Part shown: one piece after another, positions 1 to 5,134 of the stretch | Layout of the letters: every line of letters starts with the position of its first letter | Position numbering within the stretch: the stretch's first letter is position 1 | DNA from: Caldilineae bacterium | GTDB lineage: Bacteria; Chloroflexota; Anaerolineae; J102 | Reading direction: 5' to 3' | Length of the DNA: 5,134 nucleotides | NCBI GenBank assembly: GCA_003694905.1 | Contig: RFJM01000088.1 | Coordinates: 1 to 5,134 of the forward strand | Made by a program: the position numbers and the translations under genes | The notes under the pieces: model-generated | Database searches by the model: none | Told to the model about the DNA's origin: nothing | The model's input: the letters and a program-made list of their open reading frames with translations, nothing else

Positions 1-906
1 GAGCTGGGCTGCGTTGGCGCCGATCTCGTAGGCGGGCTGAACAACGACGGTGAGGAAGGGGAAGAGCCGGGAGGTGTTGGGCAGGTCGTCGAAGCAGACG
101 AGGGCCATGTCGCGCGGGATGCGCATGCCCCGCGCATCCAAGGCATCGATAACGCCCATGGCGATGGCGTTGTTGGCGGCGAAGATAGCGGTGGGCCTGT
201 CGTCCAGGTTGAGGAGTTCATGGGTGAGTCGCTCGCCCGAGATGGCGCGGAATTCGCCGTACTTGACCAGGTCGGGATCGTAGGGGATGCCGGCCTCTGC
301 CAGGGCGATCTGGTATCCGGCCAGACGGTCGGCTGCCGTGGAGGTACCCAAAGGCCCGGAGATGACGGCAATGCGGCGATGACCCAGGTCGATGAGGTGT
401 TTGACCAGGGCGCGCGCGGCGGAGATGGAGTCGCCGCTCACGGTATCGACGTCCCAGCCCTCGATGTAGCGGTCGATGACTACGGTGGGGATGTTGCGGC
501 GTTTGAGGGGGAGGAGAGTGGTGGCGTCTTTATCGTAGGGTGCGATGATGACGCCGTCAACGCGCTGGCTGATGACGGCGTCGAGGTAGTGTTTCTGTTT
601 GGCCGCGCTTTCGTCGGTGTTGCAGAGGAAGACGGAGTAGCCGCGGCTTTGTGCTGCGTCCTCAACGCCGCGAGCCGCCGTAGTCCAGAAGGCATTCTGG
701 ATGTCGGGAACGATGAGGGCGAGGGTGCGGGTGCGTTTGGAACGAAGGCTTTGGGCAACCCCGCTGGGCACATAGCCGAGTTCCCGGATGGCGCGCTCTA
801 CTTTCGCCCTTGTTGCCGGACTCACATTGCCCGTGTTGTTGATGACACGGGAGACGGTCACCGGTGACACGCCCGCACGTTTTGCGACATCGCTGATGGT
901 CGTCAC
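1..906 (-). CDS. LacI-family transcriptional repressor (C-terminus cut by window edge)
   Basis: Sugar-type LacI/GalR repressor; 302 codons are visible and it runs off the left edge. Residues 1-23 form the helix-turn-helix (TISDVAKRAGVSPVTVSRVIN, recognition helix around SPVTVSRV). Residues 45-58 form the hinge (YVPSGVAQSLRSKR) with the minor-groove leucine at L54. From residue 60 onward comes the periplasmic-binding-protein-like effector domain, opening LALIVPDIQNAFW and containing RVDGVIIAP, VVIDR, HRRIAVISGP, AIFAANNAIAMG and CFDDLP. Family members are usually about 330-345 residues, so roughly 30-40 are missing. The start is GTG at 906-904, because the HTH begins directly there, no in-frame ATG precedes it, and AAGGGA lies 7 bases upstream. 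The family normally binds sugars or nucleosides, but the ligand cannot be read from sequence. The palindromic operator at 944-978, between its own promoter and start, suggests autorepression. It is on the same strand as the nad operon but has its own promoter and no evident link to NAD synthesis. Confidence 0.96.
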   Translation of the reverse strand, partial: MTTISDVAKRAGVSPVTVSRVINNTGNVSPATRAKVERAIRELGYVPSGVAQSLRSKRTRTLALIVPDIQNAFWTTAARGVEDAAQSRGYSVFLCNTDESAAKQKHYLDAVISQRVDGVIIAPYDKDATTLLPLKRRNIPTVVIDRYIEGWDVDTVSGDSISAARALVKHLIDLGHRRIAVISGPLGTSTAADRLAGYQIALAEAGIPYDPDLVKYGEFRAISGERLTHELLNLDDRPTAIFAANNAIAMGVIDALDARGMRIPRDMALVCFDDLPNTSRLFPFLTVVVQPAYEIGANAAQL

Positions 907-913
907 AAACAGT

Positions 914-919
914 TCCCTT
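914..919 (-). promoter_or_regulatory. Ribosome binding site of the lacI-type gene
   Basis: AAGGGA on the minus strand, 7 bases before the GTG at 906. It supports this non-ATG start, which coincides with the beginning of the conserved helix-turn-helix. It is a moderate, not perfect, Shine-Dalgarno match. Confidence 0.55.
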
Positions 920-943
920 GTGTTTGTGGAAGGCGGGAGAACA

Positions 944-978
944 AAACGATATCATGAAACGATATCATGATATCGTTT
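944..978. promoter_or_regulatory. LacI-type operator: 22-bp perfect palindrome plus a third half-site
   Basis: Positions 957-978 form a perfect 22-bp palindrome whose half is AAACGATATCA, centred on 967/968. The 14-base string AAACGATATCATGA occurs at 944-957 and again at 957-970, a direct repeat with a 13-base period. The site therefore holds three half-sites: two in tandem, and one inverted that completes the palindrome. It lies between the candidate -10 (990-995) and the GTG start of the LacI-family gene, about 12 bases past the -10. Bound repressor there would block initiation or promoter clearance. Symmetry and repeats are seen directly; binding by the adjacent LacI protein is inferred from the usual autoregulation in this family. 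Confidence 0.8.
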
Positions 979-989
979 TCATATGGTTC

Positions 990-1019
990 AGGATACAATG
1001 GATTACCCGCTTTTGTCAA
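990..1019 (-). promoter_or_regulatory. Promoter of the lacI-type gene (TTGACA-N18-TATCCT)
   Basis: On the minus strand a perfect -35 hexamer TTGACA (1019-1014) is followed after 18 bases by TATCCT (995-990), which matches 4 of 6 positions of the -10 consensus. Transcription would start near 983, just before the operator, leaving a leader of roughly 75 bases that contains the operator and the AAGGGA ribosome binding site. It gives the repressor its own transcript separate from the nad operon. Confidence 0.6.
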
Positions 1020-1040
1020 GGGGGCATGGCAGGGTTTTTG

Positions 1041-1082
1041 CTTAAAATTGTCGCGGCGCCATGGCCCCGTGTTGGTGCCGCG
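1041..1082 (-). terminator. Weak candidate terminator after nadB
   Basis: On the minus strand CGCGGCACC (1082-1074) can pair with GGCGCCGCG (1060-1052): nine positions with one A-C mismatch and a 13-base loop. The stem is followed by acaattttaag (1051-1041), which has only a short run of T. It lies 27 bases past the nadB stop codon, in the right place to end the operon transcript before the repressor promoter. The poor U-tract makes intrinsic termination uncertain. Confidence 0.35.
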
Positions 1083-1109
1083 GGTATCCGAGATCCGCCA
1101 AGCGTGGTC

Positions 1110-2684
1110 TCAGTCCAGGCGATAGTGGGTGCCCATGCTCTGGCGATTGCGCCAGGCAGCGATGGTCACGACGATGGCGGTGCGTACGGCGTTGCGCAGG
1201 CCGATGAGGGCATCGCTGAGCCGTGCCACGCGATAGAAGTCCTCGATCTCGGTCTCCAGATGGCGTAGCTCGGCCCGGGCGCGTTTGAGACGGTGGGTGG
1301 TGCGGACAAGGCCCACATAATTCCACATGATGTGCTGAATGGAGCTCATGTCCTGAGCGATGAGCGCAGGATCTGGGGCAAATTGCCCGTCATCGTGCCA
1401 GGGAGGGATGTCGTCAGGATCATGAAGGGACAGGCCGGGAAGGCGAGCCAGAATGTCTTCGGCAGCGCGCACGCCCCAGACCAGGCCTTCGAGCAAAGAG
1501 GTGCTGGCAAGACGGTTGGCGCCGTGGACGCCGGTGCAGGAGACTTCGCCGATGGCGTAAAGCCGATCGACGGTGGTCCTGCCCCACTCGTCCACCCACA
1601 CGCCACCACACGAGTAGTGCGCAGCGGGGACGACGGGCACCAGGTCGCGGGTGATGTCGATGTCGTAGGCTTTGCAGTGCCGGTAGATGGTGGGAAAGTG
1701 TTCGAAGATGGTTTCTCTGGGGATGTAGCTGGCCAGGTCCAGGTAGACGTTCTGGACGCCGCGTTCGAGCATTTCGGTATGGATGCTGCGGGCTACGATG
1801 TCGCGCGGGGCGAGATCCTTCCATTCGGGGTCGTATTTCTGCATGAAGGGTTCGCCGTTGGCGTGGACCAGCCGCGCGCCGGCACCGCGCACGGCCTCGG
1901 AGATGAGGAAGTGGGGCGCGTGCGGAAGATGAAAGGTGGTGGGGTGAAACTGGATGAATTCGGCGTTGATGATGCGTGCACCGATGCGGTTGGCCATGGC
2001 GATGCCGTCACCCCGTGCGCCTTCGGGGTTGGTGGTACGCAGGAAGATCTGGCCGAGGCCGCCGGTGGCCAGGACGGTACACCGGGCCAGACAGCGCCGC
2101 ACGCGGTCGTGGTCTTGCTCGAAGAGATAGGCTCCCACGACCGAGCGCGGCTCGTAGACGGCCAGACGGTTGCGGGCGTGGTGTGACGGGGTGAGGAGGT
2201 CGACGGCCGTGTGTCCGGCAAGCAGGCGGATGTTGGGATGCTGGGAGACGGTCCGGATCAAGGCGACTTCTATGGCCTTGCCGGTGGCATCGGCCGCATG
2301 GGCAATTCGAGCCAGTGAGTGCCCTCCCTCGCGGACGAGAGAGAGCTCACCGGATTCGTCGCGGTCGAACGGGACCTGGACGCGTTCCTGCAAGATGCGA
2401 CGGAAGAGGATGGGGCCCTGTTCGGCCAGGATACGCACGGCGCGCGGGTTGCAATGCCCTGCTCCGGCGCGCATGATGTCTTCCGCCAGCTTGTCGGGGG
2501 AGTCGTCTCGGGCCCGATAGATGATGCCCCCCTGCGCATAGTAGGTGTTGGACTCGTGGGGCTGCCGGCTGCGAGTCACGAGGGTGACGGCCACACCGGC
2601 ATCGGCCAAGACCAGGGCAGCGGTGCAACCGGCTATGCCGCTACCGAGTACCAGAACATCGGTTTCGAGCAGTTCAGAGGACAT
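1110..2684 (-). CDS. nadB: L-aspartate oxidase
   Basis: FAD-dependent oxidase of the succinate dehydrogenase/fumarate reductase flavoprotein family. It converts L-aspartate to iminoaspartate, the first step of de novo NAD synthesis, in the cytosol; 524 residues against 540 in E. coli. The N-terminal FAD site GSGIAGCTAAL is at 14-24 and the conserved AQGGI at 50-54. Residues aligning with the E. coli active site are E119 (REGGHS), H247 (QFHPTT), R294 (APRDIVARS), H356 (HYSCGGV) and R391 (HGANRLAS). The C-terminal helical domain spans about 435-515, and the chain stops at SMGTHYRLD, where most homologues continue for a few more residues. The frame stays open upstream to 2909, but that extension overlaps nadA, is Arg/His-rich and has no NadB similarity, so ATG 2684 is chosen. 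The Shine-Dalgarno is weak (GGAA about 9 bases upstream). It starts 20 bases after the nadA stop, so translational coupling is plausible. Confidence 0.97.
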   Translation of the reverse strand: MSSELLETDVLVLGSGIAGCTAALVLADAGVAVTLVTRSRQPHESNTYYAQGGIIYRARDDSPDKLAEDIMRAGAGHCNPRAVRILAEQGPILFRRILQERVQVPFDRDESGELSLVREGGHSLARIAHAADATGKAIEVALIRTVSQHPNIRLLAGHTAVDLLTPSHHARNRLAVYEPRSVVGAYLFEQDHDRVRRCLARCTVLATGGLGQIFLRTTNPEGARGDGIAMANRIGARIINAEFIQFHPTTFHLPHAPHFLISEAVRGAGARLVHANGEPFMQKYDPEWKDLAPRDIVARSIHTEMLERGVQNVYLDLASYIPRETIFEHFPTIYRHCKAYDIDITRDLVPVVPAAHYSCGGVWVDEWGRTTVDRLYAIGEVSCTGVHGANRLASTSLLEGLVWGVRAAEDILARLPGLSLHDPDDIPPWHDDGQFAPDPALIAQDMSSIQHIMWNYVGLVRTTHRLKRARAELRHLETEIEDFYRVARLSDALIGLRNAVRTAIVVTIAAWRNRQSMGTHYRLD

Positions 2685-2704
2685 GGCACACGTTCCGTTT
2701 CTCG

Positions 2705-3769
2705 TCAGCCGATGGCGAGCATGCGTTCCACAGCGGCCAGGGCCCGCACGCGAATGTCTTCGGGGACCTCGATCTGGTAGCGCAGGTAGCGCAAGGCGTC
2801 TCGTGTTTCTTCCATGGTGATCTGATTCATATGGGGACAGCGCACGCTGCAGAGACGCAGCATTTCCATGTCGGGCAGTTCGGCGGCGATGTTGTCGCCC
2901 ATCGAGCATTCGGTCAGCAGGAGGAAACGAGGGGCCTGCGTTTCTCTGACGAATCGGATCATCGCGGAAGTACTGCCCGAGAAGTCAGAGGCGGCCACGA
3001 CTTCAGGACTGCACTCGGGATGGGCGAGGATGACGACGTCGGGGAACTGCTGGCGAACGCTGTGGATGTCCTCGATGGTGAATTGTTCGTGTACCTCGCA
3101 GCGACCGTGCCAGCCGATGATGTCGAAGCTGCCCGGCTGGATGGCGTCGGGATTGGGGAGTCTGGAGGGGAAGATGATGCGCTTGCCCGTCTCCTGAGCG
3201 ACGTTGCGGGCCAGGTATTCGTCCGGGATAAAGATGACGGTGTCGCTGTCGAGGGAGTTGACGACTGCGGCCGCATTGCTGGAAGTACAACAGATGTCAC
3301 TTTCGGCTTTGACATCAGCATAAGTGTTGACGTAGGTAACGACCGGTACGCCGGGAAATCGGGCTTTGAGGGCCCGTACGTCCTCGGCGGTGATGCTGGA
3401 AGCGAGGGAACATCCGGCTTTGTCCGATGGAATCAGGACCGTCTTGGTGGGATTGAGGATTTTGGCGGTCTCGGCCATGAATTCGACGCCACAGAAGACG
3501 ATCACATCCTTGTCTGTCTCGGCCGCCAGCCGGCTGAGTTGGAGGGAGTCGCCGACGAAGTCGGGAATGGAGTGATAAAGGGCAGGCTCCATGTAGTTGT
3601 GACCGAGGATGACGGCGTTGCGTTCTTTTTTGAGTTGGTGGATTTCGTAGGCGAGTTCGGCTTTGATGCGCAATTCGACATCGGGTACGATGTCGTGAAG
3701 TTTGGCTTTCATTTCGCGGTAGATTTCTTCCACCGAGGTAGGGGTGCGATTGAGTTGTTGCAGGGTCAT
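2705..3769 (-). CDS. nadA: Quinolinate synthase A (4Fe-4S)
   Basis: Condenses iminoaspartate from NadB with dihydroxyacetone phosphate to give quinolinate, using an oxygen-sensitive 4Fe-4S cluster; cytosolic. It has 354 residues, in the range of the long NadA form. The three expected cluster ligands are C93 (VFCGVEFMAETAKIL), C224 (GRCEVHE) and C311 (RCPHMN). Their spacing (131 then 87) is close to the Bacillus subtilis type; the first interval is longer than in the short E. coli and Thermotoga forms. Other family signatures are ILGHNYM (54-60), YVNTYADVKAESDICCTSSNA (146-166), HPECSPEVV (250-258), SGSTSAMI (264-271), TECSMGDN (287-293) and the C-terminal MNQITMEETRDAL. It begins 35 bases after nadC stops and is preceded by a strong Shine-Dalgarno. 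It sits between nadC and nadB, as expected for proteins that hand on an unstable intermediate. Confidence 0.98.
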   Translation of the reverse strand: MTLQQLNRTPTSVEEIYREMKAKLHDIVPDVELRIKAELAYEIHQLKKERNAVILGHNYMEPALYHSIPDFVGDSLQLSRLAAETDKDVIVFCGVEFMAETAKILNPTKTVLIPSDKAGCSLASSITAEDVRALKARFPGVPVVTYVNTYADVKAESDICCTSSNAAAVVNSLDSDTVIFIPDEYLARNVAQETGKRIIFPSRLPNPDAIQPGSFDIIGWHGRCEVHEQFTIEDIHSVRQQFPDVVILAHPECSPEVVAASDFSGSTSAMIRFVRETQAPRFLLLTECSMGDNIAAELPDMEMLRLCSVRCPHMNQITMEETRDALRYLRYQIEVPEDIRVRALAAVERMLAIG

Positions 3770-3773
3770 TTGG

Positions 3774-3779
3774 ACCTCC
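3774..3779 (-). promoter_or_regulatory. Strong ribosome binding site of nadA
   Basis: GGAGGT on the minus strand, 4 bases before the ATG at 3769. It is the only near-perfect Shine-Dalgarno in the nad operon; nadC and nadB have weak or no match. It fixes the nadA start and suggests NadA is translated independently of nadC. Confidence 0.85.
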
Positions 3780-3804
3780 CGGGGGACGGGATGTTGAGGG
3801 TCTG

Positions 3805-4653
3805 TCAGGGACCGGGCTCGAGTTCCAGGCTGATGTCGAGTGCCGTGACAGAGTGGGTGAGGGCGCCGACGGAAATGTAGTCGACACCTGTGGCAGCAAT
3901 GGCGGCCACAGTGGCCAGGCTGACATTGCCGGACGCTTCCAGGGGAACACGACCGGCGGTGATACGCACTGCCTCGCGCATCACGTCGAGGCTCATGTTG
4001 TCCAGCATGATGCGATCAACCGAGAGGGCGAGGGCCTCGCGCAGTTGCTCCAGATCGCTTACTTCGACTTCGATAGGGCGATGTAAGTTATCGCAGGCGC
4101 GGACGCGGCGCACGGCCTCGGTGATGCTGCCCACGGCTGCGATGTGGTTGTCTTTGATGAGGACCATATCAAACAGGCCAAAACGATGGTTGCTCCCACC
4201 ACCGAGACGGACGGCCATCTTGTCGAGTCGCCGCAAGCCCGGCGCGGTTTTGCGCGTGTCGAGGATGACGGCGCCCGTGCCGGCTACAGCCTGAACATAG
4301 GCCCGTGTCTGTGTGGCGATGCCCGACATGCGCTGCAGGAGGTTGAGGGCAGTGCGCTCGCCGCCGAGGATGGCGCGGCCCGGGCCGGAGATACGGGCGA
4401 TTTCGGTGTGGGCGGACACGGCTGCACCATCGGCAACAGCAGGGTGAAATACGATGCGCTCGTCCAGAAGCCGGAAGACGCGAGAAGCAACCGCCAGGCC
4501 CGCCACGACGCCGTCGGCCTTGGCAATGAAGCGCCCGCGATAGGAGGCATCGGCGGGGATGATGCTCTCGGTGGTGATGTCGCCCGAGCCGATGTCTTCC
4601 GTCAGGGCGCACCGGATAATTTCGTCGATCTCGGACTGCAGATCAGGGGACAT
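3805..4653 (-). CDS. nadC: Nicotinate-nucleotide pyrophosphorylase (quinolinate phosphoribosyltransferase)
   Basis: Converts quinolinate and PRPP to nicotinate mononucleotide, CO2 and pyrophosphate, the committed entry to NAD; cytosolic, normally a dimer with a shared active site. It has 282 residues, typical for the family. The N-terminal sandwich domain starts with ALTEDIGSGDITTE (16-29). The barrel domain carries GERTALNLLQRMSGIAT (98-114), LDTRKTAPGLRRLDK (131-145), GGGSNHRFGLFD (151-162), LIKDNHI (165-171), EVEV (195-198), IMLDNM (215-220), EASGN (239-243) and GVDYISVGALTHS (256-268), which include the phosphate- and quinolinate-binding Arg, Lys and His residues. The frame stays open upstream to 4815, but a promoter lies at 4687-4695 and similarity begins at MSPDLQSEID, so ATG 4653 is chosen. 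No Shine-Dalgarno is visible. First gene of nadC-nadA-nadB. Confidence 0.97.
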   Translation of the reverse strand: MSPDLQSEIDEIIRCALTEDIGSGDITTESIIPADASYRGRFIAKADGVVAGLAVASRVFRLLDERIVFHPAVADGAAVSAHTEIARISGPGRAILGGERTALNLLQRMSGIATQTRAYVQAVAGTGAVILDTRKTAPGLRRLDKMAVRLGGGSNHRFGLFDMVLIKDNHIAAVGSITEAVRRVRACDNLHRPIEVEVSDLEQLREALALSVDRIMLDNMSLDVMREAVRITAGRVPLEASGNVSLATVAAIAATGVDYISVGALTHSVTALDISLELEPGP

Positions 4654-4686
4654 GGTGCATTCGGGGATGTAGACAGGGTTGCCGCT

Positions 4687-4695
4687 ATTGTACCA
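4687..4695 (-). promoter_or_regulatory. Extended -10 promoter of the nadCAB operon
   Basis: On the minus strand TGGTACAAT (4695-4687) matches the extended -10 pattern TGnTATAAT with one mismatch. No TTGACA-like -35 is present at 17-18 bases, which fits extended -10 promoters. Transcription would start near 4680, leaving a leader of about 27 bases before the nadC ATG. No other promoter-like sequence is visible in front of nadA or nadB. Confidence 0.55.
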
Positions 4696-4702
4696 CTGGG
4701 GG

Positions 4703-4715
4703 CGGGGAAACCCCG
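4703..4715. promoter_or_regulatory. CGGGG-AAA-CCCCG palindrome over the -35 region of nadCAB
   Basis: A 5-bp perfect inverted repeat separated by AAA, lying where the -35 element of the nadC promoter would be. It could be a protein binding site or simply a GC-rich hairpin. It does not resemble a well-known NAD regulator site, so no regulator is named. Confidence 0.3.
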
Positions 4716-4718
4716 ACG

Positions 4719-4756
4719 TGCAGCAAGGGCAGGGGGAGCAGAACGCTGTTGCTGCA
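4719..4756. repeat. 8-bp inverted repeat TGCAGCAA / TTGCTGCA
   Basis: TGCAGCAA at 4719-4726 is the exact reverse complement of TTGCTGCA at 4749-4756, with 22 bases between. The right arm overlaps a further 10-bp palindrome TGCTGCAGCA (4750-4759). It lies between the cloverleaf element and the nadC promoter. In the minus-strand direction no T-run follows, so an ordinary intrinsic terminator for the upstream gene is unlikely. Confidence 0.5.
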
Positions 4757-4766
4757 GCAGCGGTGT

Positions 4767-4893
4767 GGGGCCGGCGCCCGCACGGGCTCCGCCCGTTGCC
4801 CCGCCGCCGCTCCAACCCCTGTGCTCAGCACAAATCAGGCGGCCTGCGGCGGCGGGGCGCCGCCGACGAAGTCGGCGGGCGGGCGCCGGCCCC
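4767..4893. repeat. Cloverleaf-like GC-rich inverted-repeat element
   Basis: A 127-base noncoding block with nested perfect inverted repeats. The outer stem is 15 bp (4767-4781 with 4879-4893, GGGGCCGGCGCCCGC). Arm 1 is ACGGGC-TCC-GCCCGT (4782-4796). Arm 2 is a 13-bp stem (4798-4810 with 4846-4858, GCCCCGCCGCCGC), whose 35-base loop holds TGTGC-TCA-GCACA (4820-4832). Arm 3 is CCGCCGAC-GAA-GTCGGCGG (4860-4878). Arms 1 and 3 abut the outer stem with no spare base, and single bases (4797, 4859) separate them from arm 2, giving a near-perfect four-way junction. The outer stem can gain four more pairs (4760-4763 with 4895-4898). All pairings were read base by base. It may be an extragenic palindromic or mobile element, a DNA cruciform target, or a structured RNA; it is no known family to me. 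Confidence 0.85.
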
Positions 4894-4951
4894 TCCGCGG
4901 CCCTCGCGATCCGCAGATTTACCCCTCACACCGTTGACCGCGACCCCGGGG

Positions 4952-5134
4952 CTAGCGCAACTGATAGGGCAGATACAGCGATCCTCCCTGGCTCGCGCTG
5001 ACCGTCGGCGTGGGCGTGACCGTCGGTGTGGGCCGGGGCAGATAGCGGATGCGCAGGTACGGACCCAGGAAGGGCACCTCATTGGCGCTGAAAGCCACCA
5101 ACCCCGCAGCCTGCTCGGGCGGCACTTCCAGCCC
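4952..5134 (-). CDS. C-terminal end of a probable secreted or surface protein (partial)
   Basis: The last 60 codons of a gene that enters from the right edge and stops at TAG 4954-4952. The visible part begins GLEVPPEQAAG, continues with VAFSANEVPFLGPYLRIRYLP, then a Thr-Pro linker (PRPTPTVTPTPTV), and ends SASQGGSLYLPYQLR. The segment FSANEV...GPYLRIRY looks like the last strands of a carbohydrate-binding or DNRLRE-type beta-sandwich, where F-S-x-E followed by P-x-L-x-V/I-x-Y is common; this is a weak resemblance. A Thr-Pro-rich linker followed by a short tail containing YLP is frequent on extracellular proteins of Chloroflexota, so export is inferred. No membrane segment is present in the visible part, and the N-terminal signal would be outside the window. 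No function can be assigned. It is on the same strand as nadC but 298 bases upstream, so it is probably a separate transcript. Confidence 0.75.
   Translation of the reverse strand, partial: GLEVPPEQAAGLVAFSANEVPFLGPYLRIRYLPRPTPTVTPTPTVSASQGGSLYLPYQLR
4999..5034. repeat. Two 18-base tandem repeats encoding the Thr-Pro linker
   Basis: The unit tgaccgtcggcgtgggcg (4999-5016) is repeated at 5017-5034 with two substitutions. On the minus strand it encodes the PTPTVTPTPTV linker of the partial secreted protein, so it is a coding repeat of the kind that expands and contracts by slippage. Confidence 0.7.

Larger units (their letters stand above)
4654..4951. other. Intergenic region upstream of nadC
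   Basis: This 298-base stretch carries no convincing gene. It holds, from right to left, an unassigned 58-base segment with a CCCCGGGG palindrome (4944-4951) directly after the upstream stop codon, the cloverleaf element, an 8-bp inverted repeat, the CGGGG/CCCCG palindrome and the extended -10 promoter. Frames that stay open across it are low-complexity Arg/Pro/Ala strings typical of GC-rich noncoding sequence. Confidence 0.8.

Noticed and set aside
944..978. Operator acting on the nad operon
   Set aside because: It lies downstream of the nadB stop and beyond the end of the operon, next to the LacI-type gene's own promoter.
1293..2186. Plus-strand open frame of 297 codons opposite nadB
   Set aside because: It is antisense to conserved NadB active-site sequence, with no recognisable domain and no ribosome binding site.
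2685..2909. N-terminal extension of NadB to an upstream ATG
   Set aside because: It would overlap the end of nadA by 205 bases, is Arg/His-rich, and the FAD-binding fold begins directly after the ATG at 2684.
2831..3880. Long plus-strand open frame of 349 codons opposite nadA
   Set aside because: The minus-strand frame is unmistakably NadA with all cluster cysteines; the plus-strand product is rich in Asp, Gly and Val, a mirror of the nadA codons.
4767..4893. tRNA or tmRNA gene, because of the cloverleaf layout
   Set aside because: The stems are 15, 6, 13 and 8 bp with three-base loops; there is no 7-bp acceptor stem, T-loop consensus, anticodon loop or CCA end.
4767..4893. Integron attC site, because it folds as a single strand
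   Set aside because: The required RYYYAAC and GTTRRRY boxes are absent at the ends, and there is no integrase or gene cassette in view.
4144..5001. Long open frame on the plus strand across nadC and the intergenic region
   Set aside because: It is antisense to nadC and its translation becomes Arg/Pro/Ala low complexity over the folded element; this is a normal by-product of high GC.

Overview
The window carries five genes, all on the minus strand, so in transcription order it reads from the right edge to the left. The best guess for the host is a GC-rich member of the Chloroflexota. The clue is the partial gene at the right edge, which ends in a Thr-Pro linker followed by a SLYLPYQLR tail, a C-terminus style common on secreted proteins of that phylum. 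This is inference from family knowledge; no ribosomal or other strong marker gene is present.

Region by region, in transcription order: (1) 5134-4952, the last 60 codons of a probable secreted or surface protein. (2) 4951-4654, about 300 bases without a gene. It holds a very strongly folded GC-rich element at 4767-4893: a perfect 15-bp outer stem encloses three arms set almost flush in a cloverleaf or cruciform layout. It is followed by a smaller inverted repeat, a CGGGG-AAA-CCCCG palindrome and an extended -10 promoter for the next operon. (3) 4653-1110, the operon nadC-nadA-nadB, with gaps of 35 and 20 bases. It encodes the whole de novo route from aspartate to nicotinate mononucleotide: NadB (L-aspartate oxidase) makes iminoaspartate, NadA (4Fe-4S quinolinate synthase) condenses it with dihydroxyacetone phosphate, and NadC (quinolinate phosphoribosyltransferase) converts quinolinate to NaMN. 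(4) 1109-907, an intergenic region with a weak terminator-like hairpin, a TTGACA-N18-TATCCT promoter, and an operator made of a 22-bp perfect palindrome plus a third half-site in direct repeat. (5) 906-1, a LacI-family repressor, cut by the left edge and lacking only its last few tens of residues. It is most likely autoregulated through that operator. Its other targets are probably outside the window to the left.

The nad genes are ordinary in content, with all key catalytic and cluster-binding residues visible. The items most worth following up are the cloverleaf-like element between the secreted-protein gene and nadC, and the three-half-site LacI operator.
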